Below, in pieces: positions 45,770 through 58,310 of a stretch of DNA of 64,000 nucleotides. Source of the DNA: Stercorarius parasiticus. Its lineage: Eukaryota; Chordata; Aves; Charadriiformes; Stercorariidae. The position numbers and the translations under genes are program-made. The DNA lies in assembly GCA_013396915.1 (NCBI GenBank), contig VWZL01002573.1:1924323-1988322 (forward strand). Direction: 5' to 3'. Under the pieces are notes generated by a model. The model saw only the letters and a program-made list of their open reading frames with translations. It had not been told where the DNA came from and made no database searches. The stretch's first letter is position 1. Every line of letters starts with the position of its first letter.

Positions 45770-46937
45770 GTACATTTTTGCTGTTTCTGCTGAGAAATAT
45801 CTAGGGAGAGGCAGAAAGATTCTGAGTTAGGCCAGGAGGTTCAGGTTGTCCCCCTTGGGCTCCTTAAAGAGCCACCTCCGTTTGAGCAGCTGGATGAGTG
45901 GAGCTCATGGCTCTTACCGTGAGCGACACCACCGTATTTGCATCGGGTTTGCAGAAATAAAAAGAAGATGTACCATTAGAAGAGCTCTTGCAGCCAGGAA
46001 ATACTGACACCCACCACCACTAGTGTGTTAATCATTCCCGATTCTGAACAACGCCGGAGAAATAAAGTCCAGCTGCTCTGGTAAGACTTGTGTGTGTCAC
46101 ACCTTTCCCGCAAGAAAACCATGGGCTCTTTGGAGCTGGCATGGATTCAGGACCATTGGCAGCAGCTTGTCCCGTCTTCCCTCGCCCCAGTGACGAGGCC
46201 ACCTTCCTTTCTTCAATAATTATCTTTTTTTTAGGTCGTGCAGCACTGAACAATAGCGATCACACTATTTCTCGGAAGCGGCGTTTGCTTGATTACTGCA
46301 GAGTACTGTCATCTGTTTGTTTTTTCAACACATGATAGGCCACTGTGTTCATCCCCTTGGGATTCCCAGCCAAGCGCAGTTCCCATCCAAATGGGGATAA
46401 AAGTTCAATTTTATTTCACGGTTTTGTCTTCCTTACAACAAATCTTTTCTGACAGTGTTTTCTGACTGCTAAACTGATCCGTTTTGAGCGATTGATCTAA
46501 AACATCTGTCTGTGAAGGTTAAAAGCAACATCGAAGGGATACCGCGACTCTACTCCAAAGGTGTGGAAGAGCTCGAACACGAAAAAGAGTAAGCAAGAGG
46601 AGAAAACTTTTAGGCAAAGGCGGGCACCACACCGCGTGGATTTTGAGGCGTGCATCTCTCCCGTGAACATTTTGCCAACTGCCACATAATACAGGAAATC
46701 ATGCTTCAAAATATTTAAGGTTGCATTTCTCACCATTTCCTTCTTATCTTTCCTAAGACTTACATTTTAAAATGTCAACTTACATATGGGAATGTTTAAT
46801 CTCAAGGATGCTGATCCATCAGGAAACTTTTAAAACCTTCAAAAGTTGCTTGGGTGGGTTTTTTCCCTCCCCTCCCCTTCTCTCTTCTCTTAATAGATTG
46901 CTCCTGTTTAGGTTGTACCTGCTTTTTCAGCTGACAT

Positions 46938-46955
46938 CCCCCCCCCCCCCCCCCC
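46938..46955. repeat. C18 homopolymer
   Basis: 18 consecutive C bases, which is G18 on the other strand. Long C/G homopolymers are rare in vertebrate DNA, can adopt G-quadruplex or i-motif structures, and are prone to assembly error. Confidence 0.95.
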
Positions 46956-49168
46956 AGCCTCGAGCTGTTCTCCCCCTAAAGCAAAGAGAGCAGTGAAAGG
47001 GACTTATATACACCTTTTGTAATACTGCTGGGGGGTTAATATATCCTGACATTTTAGTTTTCCAAGAAATACAATAAGATGATAAAAGAGGAAATTTCAT
47101 TCAGAACAGATTTAAACCATCAGAGTATCTGCGCAATGGGTGCACAGAGCGTTAGTTCTGTAACAAGTCTGAACACCATTCCCAACGCTTGGCGTTACAT
47201 TTTTGTTTAAATTCCATTGCTTACTCTTTTGCCATGTTACCATATTTATTTTTAGTGTATGTGTTCCTTATTGCCAATGTAAATTCATCTAATCTTAGGC
47301 ACACAACAGTTTTTCAATACCTTTCTGTTATTTGGCTGTGTAATTAGCTTCCTAAAATATGATTTATTTTAGCTGAGTTTAGTTTTGGCAAGGAAACAGG
47401 GGGCATGGGGTGTTCTTCAGTGCAAGCACAAATTTACTACTGGCAACGCTGCTACGAATGGCACGGAGACCAGCATCAGAAATCCATCCGATTCACAGAA
47501 AGGCCAAATCTACTGGGGATTAAGTGGAGCCCCTCTCCATTCTCCCCTTCCTCATTTTCCCTGGCTACTCTCCAGCACTTACGAGCTCAGGGATGGGACC
47601 GGGACTTACCGCTTAGTTCAGAAAAAGGGGCTATTACAGAGCAACGCCGGTTCTGAGCGTGCTGGATTGCGTCCAGGCCAAAATTTGTTTGTTTCTTAGT
47701 CGTAACGTCACATCTTTCTAGGTCATTAATAAATAAAGGGTTTGGAGGGGCGATGAAAGGATTTTTCTTTTTTCTTTACTAAATGAAACTATTACTATAG
47801 AGGCCCTGCATAATTTGCAGTAACCTGTGGTATCATAATAAACTGTGTTCTTTAGCCCTCAGCTCATACAGTGTTTAAGAATATGCTTAACTTTGAGAGC
47901 GAGAGCGACTCTCATTTAAATAAGAAAATGTTTCCCTGCCTTTCGTCAGGAACACGTGTGCCAATGTCCGTAAATATTTAGACACCTGTCCACCTTGGCT
48001 CCTGGAAATAACCACACTGAGGTCAGCGGCAACCAAACACACCAGATTCTGCATACTGTAGAGGTTATTTTATGCAAAGCTTTTTTTTTTTTTTCTTCAG
48101 AGAGCTCCTAATCACATCAGGAATAGACCGCGTGCTTTTTCCCAGTGAAAGCTAGCGGACCAAAAGCAGCAGATAGAGCAGAGATTGTTAACAAGCGTTT
48201 TAGATTCCCTCCTTCAAGCTGCAGGACCTGTCTGTGTGGGTGTGAGCCGTCCTGGACACCGAACAAAAAGCCAATCTCACAAAAAATTCATCAACAATTC
48301 CAAAAGCTATACTGAAATATATGCTCTTTGCTATAATGAAATTAAAAGAGGATATAATGGTAGATACATAGGCTGGGCATAGACAGACACCTATTCCAAA
48401 CACCAACACTATATCAAGGGTTGTCTCCAGAACAGATTCAAGAGACTCTATTGGAGTAGATATTTTTCTGTGATTATTTTTCTATTTCCGCTGGTAGTAT
48501 TTACATCATACTGTGGGATGTACCGAAATGCTTTGGGGCAGCCTCTTTGGGACAGCAAACAGCAAGAACACATATCTAAACCCCACATGACCCCACTGCC
48601 ATCCCTTTTTCCACTCTGTGCCTTAACGTCAACATTAAATAGGGAAAATATACTGCATCTTGAAACTGTGGTGGCTGGGGAGCCTGAGGATATGGTGGAC
48701 ATGATGTGGGCCTCGAGGTGTGCGCCTTTCCCTCTGTTTCCTCCCGCGATGAAGCACTAATGGATGTAACCCCGTATCTTTTGGCTTATTAACCTACGTG
48801 CAAGAATGCAGCCCCGATCATCCAAAACAAGTCAGCACACTAATTGTTTTAAGATGCTGAAGCCTTCCTTGCGTTCAGCTCATCACACCCTTCAGAACCA
48901 GGTGAGGTTTCATGGTGCCAGGCTGGCCCAGGACAGGCATCAGCTACAGCCTCTCCCAGGCCCACCTTCCCTGCGTGAAAACCAGGGTGTCACCCATTGG
49001 TGGCAGGGGAAACCCTGGGGAAGGGTGGCCTTTCCCCCAGCCAGGCTGAGAAATGGGGACACGGAGCATCCTCTTACACCACTCAGCTATGAAACTGGTG
49101 CAGGGCTTTCAATAATTAACAGGCAAGACCAGCCTCGCCTGCTTACAGGAGTCATCAAGAGAGATTAG

Positions 49169-49453
49169 CTAGAAGCAAGTACTGATGCTGTTAAACTTCT
49201 TATGTCTACAGCTGGCCTTGTTTTTCTCCCCCTCCCCTGTTTTGTTTAGCACCAAATCCTCCAGGTGCTTGCGAGGCAGAGCTGACATGAGCCGTACCGG
49301 GGGCTCATCCCCATTGCCATCACGGATCCTGCTCTGGAGCTGCCCCACCACGGGATGGCTCCCCAGGCTGGCAGCAACCCCCACCTCCATGGCATCGAGC
49401 TCAAGTTCCTTCAACTTTGCCCATCGTGTCATTAAAAAGGGCACACGAGCCAC
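49169..49453 (-). pseudogene. Unidentified minus-strand ORF with coding-like composition
   Basis: A 94-codon open frame on the minus strand. Its central part, roughly residues 10-70, has a coding-like look. It is rich in charged and aliphatic residues (for example KLKELELDAMEVGVAASLG) with GC-rich third positions. Residues 71 onward look like random read-through. No splice sites clearly bracket the coding-like part and I recognise no family. An overlapping plus-strand frame of 159 codons is less protein-like. It may be an old gene fragment, or chance in GC-richer DNA. Confidence 0.12.
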
Positions 49454-49872
49454 GGCGCACCATACTAAATCATGTCAGCACCTCCACTACGCTACATGGA
49501 CTTCCAGTACCGAGAGCACATTTTTATTTTTCTCCTGCCACTTTGGATTTCTACCAAAAAAAAAAAAAAGAGAAAAGAAAAAACTGCCCCAATTTCCATT
49601 TATTTGCAACAGAATATTGCCTGTCGTCTTGTTTTATCTTTTCAGCTTAAGAAAAATAACATAGGACATGATCGCCACTAACGAGATGGCACATTCTATA
49701 TAACTTTTCCCGCTGTGTTGTTTTATTTACCAGCTTTCAAATCCCTAACCTTCGTCTCTCCAACCTCCTTTTAAATGAAAGGATCCTCTTGTCTCTGTGA
49801 AGTTCCTATCATCTACGCTGGTTTGCATGTTAAAGTTTCAGCATCCGTTTAGTCAGTGACGGTTATTCTGCT

Positions 49873-50007
49873 TAATGACTCCTATACCCCTGTTAATACT
49901 GTTTTATCTGGCTCTAATGTTTTAAGATCTTGTCTAATATTAATGCTAAATGCTAATATTAAAGATTTGCTACTAATATTTTAAGCTCTAGCTGCTAGGG
50001 TACTAAT
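49873..50007. repeat. TAAT motif array with about 20-base spacing
   Basis: TAAT cores begin at 49873, 49894, 49915, 49935, 49954, 49974 and 50004, with one extra at 49941. The first six intervals are 21, 21, 20, 19, 20 and 30. Several share the longer context CTAATATT or CTAATGTT. This is either a decayed tandem repeat of about 20 bases or a cluster of homeodomain-type sites spaced about two helical turns apart. Confidence 0.5.
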
Positions 50008-50010
50008 GTT

Positions 50011-53000
50011 TGGGGAGGTGCTTGGGAGTTCATTGTATTGGAAGGACTGCAGGGTAAACTTTAACATCCTTTATGACTATTGCATAGAAATCTAGGCAAA
50101 ATAAGCAGAATATAGGGACAGATTTTAGCAATTTATTTATGGAATATCCTGCCAGCTATGAGCTCAGAATCAGGTTGGAGATGTATATGTGTGTGTGGGC
50201 ATGTGAATGTATGACTCTCCGCATCTCCCCAATAAACCAGGGAGAAAAATAGCCCCGGTGTGAGGCAGGGGTGGGGGACACCTGCAGCCCCCCCGCCACC
50301 AGGTCGTGGCAGGTGCTGCCCCTCCGCGTGATGCTACAGGGACAGGGAAAGGAGGCGGCTGCCAGCCCCCAGGAACCCCAGCCCCAAGTTACAACCCCCA
50401 GGTCTGCTATCTGACCATTCAGATTATACATCTGCAAACAGCCATGTTTATCTCATGGCAATATGACGTCCTAAAAATTGAATTTTTCTTAGAAAATAAA
50501 AGAAAAAGAATCACCAAAAAAACCCCAAACCCCTTATCTTAATATCAATTTGTTAACGCAAACCTCTGCCACGCGCAAAGGGAGACTTAAATCCACTCCT
50601 CCTCTGAAGAGCAATCTCTCCACTAAAAGATAAAATACAGCGTAGCGTTTATTTCGCCGCGGTTTAAGAGTTAATGAAAGAATTGCACCTGTACAGCTGT
50701 TGCAGCCTGAAACTAGCTCGCGGAGCGAATGTGTTTTCTGGTTGAGACAGTTGTAAATGCCTTGAGTAAAAACACTGAGGACTGCTAATGGATAGGTTTA
50801 TTTTAAAGCATGCCATCTGCTATCAATCATAGAGAAGTATAGGAAGCAAGTTTGGCTGTGCTCCCTCCTTGTGAGCCTGATAAAGATAGGGCTGTGGTAC
50901 TCTGGAACATTTAGTACTCAAGAGAATAAAACATCAAACCTACTCAGCAGCTCCACTAACAATAATAAAAATGCCTCTGCCTAAAGGTGACATTCTGAAT
51001 TTACGATTATTTGTGTCTATAAAGTGTATTCTTTGGCTCCTGACTCGTTCTGACTGTCTCGCTACAAGAACAATACATTAAGCCTGCCTGAAGTAAATGG
51101 AAATCCTATCCTTTTATTAAACCAGCAGCCAGTACCTGAGATGTTCTAATGCCCTGTAGGACCCAAAGAAGGTTTTCTGCTCTAAGTGTTAATTCTTTTG
51201 GAAGGATTAAAGTCAACTGCGGAGAAAATGCCTATTTTGTGCGCTCAGAACTAAGCCCTTCTTCAGGTAAACGTTCTTTAAAAGAAAAAGAATAGAAACA
51301 AGAAAACCCAAGGCAGATTCTGAATATGCAAATGATCACAAAACGAAGGCTACAAAAATTGTAATTCACCCTGAATAGCTCATATTTTATACTACTTAGC
51401 ATTTGATACAGGAAAAGCTTACGCTGTAAGAACCTGCCCAGGAAAACCACGCACAGAGTGTCCAAAAGGTGTGTGCCAATCTTCTTTCCTAGCGCTGAAC
51501 TTCACATGTGCTGAGATCCTCCAGAAATGAATCCAGGGACTTTTCTTTTTCCTTTTCTTTTTTTTCCTACACTGCCTTTTCCTCAGAAAAGGTGGTCGGA
51601 AGACGCAGAGGTACTTCCCCGAGCTACGCAAGCACTCGCTTAACTTCAGAGGCATGAATCATTCCCCTGGCTAACGCCACATCCCTCTTCTCTCATTTGC
51701 CCTCTGTTACCCTGCCGATCCTGGGCTCCTGAGCCTGCCTGTTTAAAAATAATTAAATATATCACACTTCCTGGCAAATTCACCAGATATAAAAAACACT
51801 TAGCGATGAAGCACTCTGCATCCGATAACATTAGGCTCCTATCTCCAGCTTAACAAAATTCCCTTGCAAGGCTGCTGCTGATGGAAAGCATTGCTGTGGA
51901 AGCTTGGGGAAAACCCACCTGGTGATCAAGCTCACGAGCCTAATTAAACTTAATAGAGAAATTAAAAGTGGGCAAAAATTGGAACAGCAGTGTGGGGGGA
52001 AAAAAAAAAGTAAGCGCTAGTAATAGAAGGAAGATAAAAAGCCATGGGAAAAGTGAGCTTTCCTTTGAAGTCTGCTCTGGAAAGTGATGGTGATTTCTTT
52101 CAATGTCCCCCCCACACCCTAAATGCTTTACACAGTGGTCCATAGGTCCAAGCAGAAAAACAGAAAGCAGAGGGTTAGGTTTATCAGGTTCACAGTATTA
52201 AACCAAGGCTGCTTCTGTTCTGTATTCACCATTTGGGTCCTCATTAGCTTCACTGTCTCTAAAGTCCGTGCCCATCACTGGTTTCAAAGTGTAAGTTCAA
52301 CCACCTTATCTGGGACCAAAGGAATTGATAAATAAGTTCCTTGGTAAGGATCAAAACTAGTGGATAAAGGAGTAAGATGGAAGATTAAAAAAAATAAGTA
52401 AAGTGGAAGATTACAAAAAAATTAAGAGACTATAGAGACAAAGCAGAGAGTGTTGTTCAAAGGGGAGGATGGTGGGAACAGACTGCGTGGTCACTGCAGA
52501 AGCACCGAAATACTGGAAAGAATGCAGGAACATATGAAAGCAATGCTTAAGTGACAAGCAAACCTGAACAAAGGCAATTATCAAGACTTCCATACTCAGA
52601 AACACCTGAGAAATAGCTCTCTGGAGATACTCCTCACCTCTAGGTAAGGATTTCAAAATAAGACCCTTCAGCTCAAGAGCAAACCACATCCCATGGGGAA
52701 AGAAACATCAATAACCGTCTCTTATTACTAAGCTCTGTACCAAAACCACTGTTACATGCTTCAAGAAGAGGGACAGTAAGTCACATAAGGACACTGAGGT
52801 CTCAGACCAGTCATGACCATTACAGCCTCCAGCAAAAAAAAAAAAAGTTCAGCAACTTCAACTCCATTTGTCAAAAAATTATAACAGCATTGAATGTTTC
52901 ACAAAGAGGAATCTGTTTCTCCAAAAATGTCATTGGCAGGATTTATTTTTTAAGTCTGGGATGAGGCTTTTGGATAGCAGGAGGGAAGAGAGAGGAAGAC

Positions 53001-55967
53001 GGTCCAGACTCACCCGTGGCCTGATGGTCGCAAGTCTGGGACTGGAGGGAGGTCCAGGTTCAAATCCCAGCTCTGATCTGCCCACGTTGAAGACAACATC
53101 CATCAGGGAAGATGCTCTCTGTAGCCTTTCTCCATCACTTTTTGTACTCAAAAAAATAATTCCCGAGGTTTTCTTTTCTTTCTCCTGAGAAATGGAAACA
53201 AATTAAAAGGCTTGAAAATCTTTCATGACACAGACTTCTTGTTGATGGCCAGCCCTAACCACCACGCTGCCCAGAGGTCCAAAGGCATGCTGCTCCTACC
53301 AGGGCTGATATGGTGAACTCTCCAGGCTTTGCGTGAACTTGACGTATTCTTTTTAGGCTTGTTCTTTAATGCACATTGTACATTTTCATATGAAAGCTTA
53401 CGCAGAGCAGCTTGCTCACCAGAGTTCAAGTCCCTGGCACAGAGTTCATTGACAGCTCTAATGAAAAAGCACAATGATTGGGCCTGTGTCGCTAAGATTA
53501 GACATTAGTGGCCATATCAAGAAGAGAAATACCTGCAGATTAGCACAGCAATTTGCTGCTCTAAATCTGAACCTTCTAATCTCTCTTTTTTTAAAGTAAG
53601 TAGCAGCCCATGAATATGGGAAAAGAATTAAAACTACATTTACTAAGTGATTTCTAAAATACTTCAGCATGTGTTTTAGAAAACTGACAAGTCATTAAAA
53701 CATAGTTAATAAACATTATTCAGAACTCGTTGCCTTAGATTAACACTACTTTAAAATCACAGGCATTCATTGGTTCAGCCAATGCACTGCTGCAAGAGTA
53801 ACTCCGACGGCTGTTCATGCCCTGTCTTGTAATAAAGATGAGCAACTCCAAGTTTACCTTGTGTCTGTATTTTCCAACCACAAAAATATTTCAGAAATAT
53901 TTGCAAAAGACTGTAAAACTTTGCACCCTGGCACGTGAGACCACGCACAGAAATTGCTGGGCGGAGGTGTATGGGAGGAGGGAGAGCCACGCTTCCACCA
54001 GCGGGTTACCAAGAAGCATCTCCCTCCCGCATGGGCCACCTTACTCAAACCAGACACAGCCTACGGGAGTGACAGCTCTGGTCAGATGTATTGAACTTGC
54101 ACCGCAGTTTCGTTGGGCGTAAATACCCTCTCAGGAGCAAAGAGAACAGCCAGTTTTGCCTAGAATTTACCCCCCCAGTCTAACAAACGCATATCCTTTG
54201 CTGACTGATGCTACCTGCCAAGGGCACCCTAAACCTGAGCTAAAGTAAGAGTTTGTGTTATCAAGCTTCCTGGTAGAATGAACTATATCATTGAGATGTG
54301 TTGGCATGTGCCAAGTAAAGTGATTGACAAGTTATGAAAGGCTGAAGTTGGAAAATAATGAGAGTAAATGCTGGGGACCACAGTCAGAGTTTTTGGCTCC
54401 ATGAGATTATTGAACCCCCCCCAGAGCAATGGGGCTCCTACTGAGTCAATGCCCCCCTAACGTGAGACTGTAAACACAGGTACAGAACCTGGAAAGATTA
54501 AAGCGAAATAAGGGGTGGCAGTAAAAATAAAATAGGAAAAAAGGTAGCACCATTTCTCAGTGACCAACTCCAAAGCACCTCAAATCCCTAGCTGCTTTTA
54601 ATCAAAGCAAGGGGAGAACCATCATGCATAAGTTTCACTGATGACAACTTTTTCAAATTTATTATGTGAATATCAAGACATTTCCCCTTTTAGAAGCTCT
54701 GCCCTGAGCCAACTGGAGCTGACTGCTTTTTCTAAACATACTTTACACCACCACGATCAGCTCAGATACTGCGGGAGAAGGAAAATCATGCAAAGCTCCT
54801 GGCTCCGAATGATTGCCGATGACCAGCAGCCATCAGGTGAGCCTGTCCCTGCTGCAGAAGATGGCAAGATGGTTTTGCTGCTGTTTGCTGACGGTTTGAT
54901 GGTGTTTTTTTGATGTTTTGGATGATGCAGAAGGATTTGGTGAGACAATTGTTGTTTTGAGAAGGGACTGATCAGACGCTCTTTGTATTATATCCCTCCA
55001 CCTTCTGCTTTTTTCTATCCTAGCATGTACACTGCAGTTCAAAATATGACAGGAGAGGGCTGAAACTGAGAAGGGAGTCAACATATTCTAAAAATGAAAA
55101 CATTACTATTCATAGCTGGCTTAGTATAATGTAGTTAAAAGAAAGAAAAAAAAATCATGGCCTAATTGAAATTGCGTCCACCTAACTTAAACTAAGTTAA
55201 ACATTTGCAAATGCTCTTAATGACCATTTTTAACCACTTGCAGGATTTAATTGGCATCTTTCTTTTGGTTTGCTTGGTTTGTTGTTTTTGTGGGTTTTTT
55301 TAAGAATAAACTATTTGATACTCAGAGATGTCTGTAACCTGATGGATGGCTTTGATTTATGGCATCTCTCAGACATCAGAATTTTGGATTTGCTGAACCA
55401 TGAGGGAGATTCAGATCCTCCAACTGGTTTTATTTTTCAGTCTTTTCAAGTGTTTTGGAGTTCAAAGTCATTCACGCATTCTCTTTTCATACTGCTATTT
55501 ATATTCTATGGTTATATGATTATATAGGAGCAAGAGTAACACTTTGCACTGAACTGGGGTCATTTGAATGATATCAGCAAATTTATGCTTGAAGGTTCTT
55601 ATAAGATAGGCCTGTTTAAACCCATTTTACCTACTCTGAGACAGGATGCGACATTTTGGTGCCGCAGGCGTGTTAAGTTTCAAGAAACACCATAAACATG
55701 CCCATCTTCTCCTTGAGGGAGGTCACCACCACCACTATGAAGCCATAGATAAGCATATTCAAGGCGAAAGTGCAATGAGGGTGTCCCTTGTTCCTGGGCC
55801 AAGCACTGCCAAGGTCAGCAGAGCAGCCCCGGGAAGGGGAACAGAGCAGGGGAAGGAGCTGCAAACGGGGAGCAGCCTCTACACCTCCCTGGAAGCTGCT
55901 CAGGTTGGAGATGCTTTAGCAGAAGGAAGGTCTGAGATGGGTGATACGCACATGAGGATACTGGGGT
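50011..55967. other. Unique non-coding DNA with conserved-element-like parts
   Basis: No gene is recognised. The stretch 50640-51260 has the even, unique, TAAT- and GATA-containing composition seen in vertebrate developmental enhancers. A 16-base inverted repeat GCCACC-AGGTC-GTGGC-like hairpin lies at about 50295-50310 in a GC-rich patch. One MIR head at 53013-53087 is listed separately. Confidence 0.4.
53013..53087 (+). mobile_element. MIR-type SINE, tRNA-derived head
   Basis: GTGGCCTGATGGTCGCAAGT, GTCTGGGACTGGAGGGAGG and CCAGGTTCAAATCCCAGCTC correspond to the 5' tRNA-derived part of amniote MIR SINEs, including a B-box-like GGTTCAAATCC. The rest of the element is not recognisable. It is not a functional tRNA gene: the flanks do not pair into an acceptor stem. 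Confidence 0.6.
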
Positions 55968-56270
55968 CATAGAATCACAGAAGTTTTATGGTTGGAAGAG
56001 ACGTTTAAGATCATCAAGTCCAACTGTTAACCCAGCACTGCCGAGTTACCGCTAAACCATGTCCTTCAGCACATCTACCTACAGGGACGGTGATTCCACC
56101 ACTTCCCTGGGCAGCCTGTTCTAATGCTTGACAACCATTTCAGTGAGTAATTTTTTCCTACTATCCATCCTAAATCTCCCCTGGTGCAACCTGCGGCCAT
56201 TTCCTCTCATCCTATTGCCTGTTACTTGGGAAAAGACACCCAACCCCACCTCACTACAACCTCTTTTGGG
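55968..56270 (-). mobile_element. CR1 retrotransposon, about 300-base 3' fragment, antisense
   Basis: It starts TCATAGAATCACAGAAG, the reverse complement of a CR1 3' terminus. It continues through GATCATCAAGTCCAACTGTT, GTGATTCCACCACTTCCCTG, GGCAGCCTGTTCTAATGC and CACCTCACTACAACCTCTTT. It is an older, diverged, truncated copy in minus orientation, broken off near 56270. Confidence 0.93.
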
Positions 56271-58111
56271 GTCAGGGCCTCCCTGGAGCGAGGCAGCCTG
56301 GCGAGGAACCAGTCCTCTGGCAGCACATCTTGAAGAAGGAGGGACATTTTCAAGGCTGCGAGCAACTGTCCCGAAGACTGCAAGGAAAAGAACCTGTTTA
56401 AAAAGAAAAAAAAAAGCAAATCCTTAAGAAACTCAGAAGTTCAGATCAAGGTCTTGTGTTCCTTAGCCCAGTGGTGAAGGAAAACCGTTGTCAGAAATAC
56501 AAGTATTTAAACAGTCTATGACAGCAAGGAAGCAGATGACGACTTCTGCCAGTGACTGAGGAGAGCTCGGCTGCTTGCTGCGAGCCAGAGGGATTTGCAT
56601 CCGGCCCAGAGCTGGAAGCACTCTCTGGAGCAGAAATCCCTCTCCTCAGCCTCCCCAGTGCCTGTCGCATCAAACATGGACCAAATCTCGAAGCTCCCGA
56701 TCACACGAGTCCGTGCCCGTCTGGATCTCTGTCGCCTGGTCCCACAGGGCGGGTGGCGGGAGGAGGACCCACTCGGCGTGGGGCTGAGCCACTGTCCCCT
56801 GCCTTCTGCTGTGCCACCACTTCCAGCAGATGAAAACAAGCCATCAGTGCATAAATATGTGAAAATATTTATCGCCCACTCCTAGCCACGTTGAAAAAAA
56901 ACCTGTTGTGGTTAAATGACTCGGTCAGTTCTTTAGGGATTTTCCGAAGTTTCCTATAAAAAGAAATCTGTGGGAAATGAATGATTGCATAATCACTAAC
57001 ACATGCCAATTCATATAAGCCTATTATCTTTTATGGCATTTTGTACTCTATTGTCCTTACTCTGGTGAATTGCTATCTTACAATTCTTTTCCCTATTAAA
57101 TTATTTACACATTTTGCTCTCTCCGACCCTTTTGCATCAGTAAGATACTTCGCATCCACATTAGGAAAGAAGGCAAAGACAAAGGGTCCCTTCTTTTCCC
57201 ACGTCATGTTTTTCCCACCTTCACAGCAATATCCAAACAACAGTCTCCTTGAGAAAGGGAAGGAACTTTTCATACGAGAAGAGGCAATAATATTATCTGT
57301 GTCTCAAAGCCACAAAAGATCATTTTTTTCTTAAGGAATACACATTTTTACAGAGGCTTGCTAAAGTCCCTGGTAGAAATGGCCATCATTCGTAATTTTA
57401 AAATTACATAGTCCCTTGAAAATGCTGAAAGTTGACTACAGGTCATCTAAGTGATTCTTAGAAATAAACCCCAAGTGTCTTGGAAGTCTTAATTATACTC
57501 TATTTCAATTGGATTTAGGTCGCTAAAGCACAGACTTTAGTAAGAATTTCAGACCTTTTGAAACCTTTTGGTTTGGGCTTTTAGGAGGCCTGACATCGCC
57601 TCAAAGCCAACCAAGATTTCACCTTTGGAGTTAACACTTAATCATGTTTTCAGTGGGGTTTTTCAGTTTTGCACTCTTCCCGAGAACAACTGGTTAACAA
57701 ATGTCTGGATCATGGCTAAGTAGTCACCTTTCCAAAAGGTGTGGCCTCTGCCATCGTTGTGTTTTAATATAAGTAAGGGAAAAATAAGGACTTCTGTGAC
57801 TGAGGAGTTACAACCCTTTTTTTCTAAAACGACCTAGATACTAAGAACGGTTATCATTGACTGCTCCCAACCATGGAGCTTTATGACCAGGGCAGAGCCT
57901 AAATTAGCTGCGACAACCTTTAGATTAAAATTAAGAGGTAGTTCCTGTAATCTTAATATATGAGAGAGGACATCGCACAGCAAAAATGGATCCTTTGGTC
58001 ATGCACACAGAGAATAAATGAGCTATAGGGTCACTGAGCAAAGCTTCTAGTCCTAATTACGTGGTAGAATGGCTGTCCTTTGACTATATCACTCTTATTT
58101 CTGCATTGCAG
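56271..58111. other. Unique non-coding DNA
   Basis: No gene is recognised. A GC-richer patch at 56560-56810 carries overlapping ORFs on both strands without family resemblance. An ancient repeat-like stretch lies at about 57500-57530 (TTCAATTGGATTTAGGTCGC). Confidence 0.45.
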
Positions 58112-58310
58112 ATGAGCACATTTCTTCTGAGCAGATTTATGGGACTTTCCCCCAGAAATACTGGGAGGGTTTGGGAGAGACCTCGTGTGTCCCAGACATC
58201 TCGGTTCTCCATCTCCCACGTACCACCCATACCAGGGGGTTCAGACACTTCATCAGTGCAGAGCAATTTCATTTTTGGAAAAGCAGCAGATTTGAAAGTG
58301 TAGCCTAGAG
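58112..58310 (+). ncRNA. Candidate exon with consensus splice sites on both sides
   Basis: A good acceptor (CTCTTATTTCTGCATTGCAG, with a branch-point-like TTGACTAT about 25 bases upstream) precedes base 58112. A perfect donor AG/GTAAGT follows base 58310. The exon opens with an ATG and a 63-codon frame starting MSTFLLSRFMGLSPRN that ends in TAG at 58301-58303, 7 bases before the donor. A stop just upstream of the last splice site is compatible with a non-coding exon, or with a short coding region ending just before a 3'UTR intron. No known protein is recognised. Of the exon-like segments in the window this has the best-matching splice signals. Confidence 0.3.

Larger units (their letters stand above)
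45775..49860. other. Unique non-coding DNA
   Basis: No gene is firmly recognised. It contains the C18 run at 46938-46955, T/A runs at 48082 and 49557, and a GC-richer block at 48880-49440 where ORFs overlap on both strands (the minus-strand one is listed separately). Confidence 0.45.

Noticed and set aside
53013..53087. Possible tRNA gene because of the GGTTCAAATCC B-box
   Set aside because: No acceptor-stem pairing or anticodon arm; the order of blocks matches a MIR SINE head.
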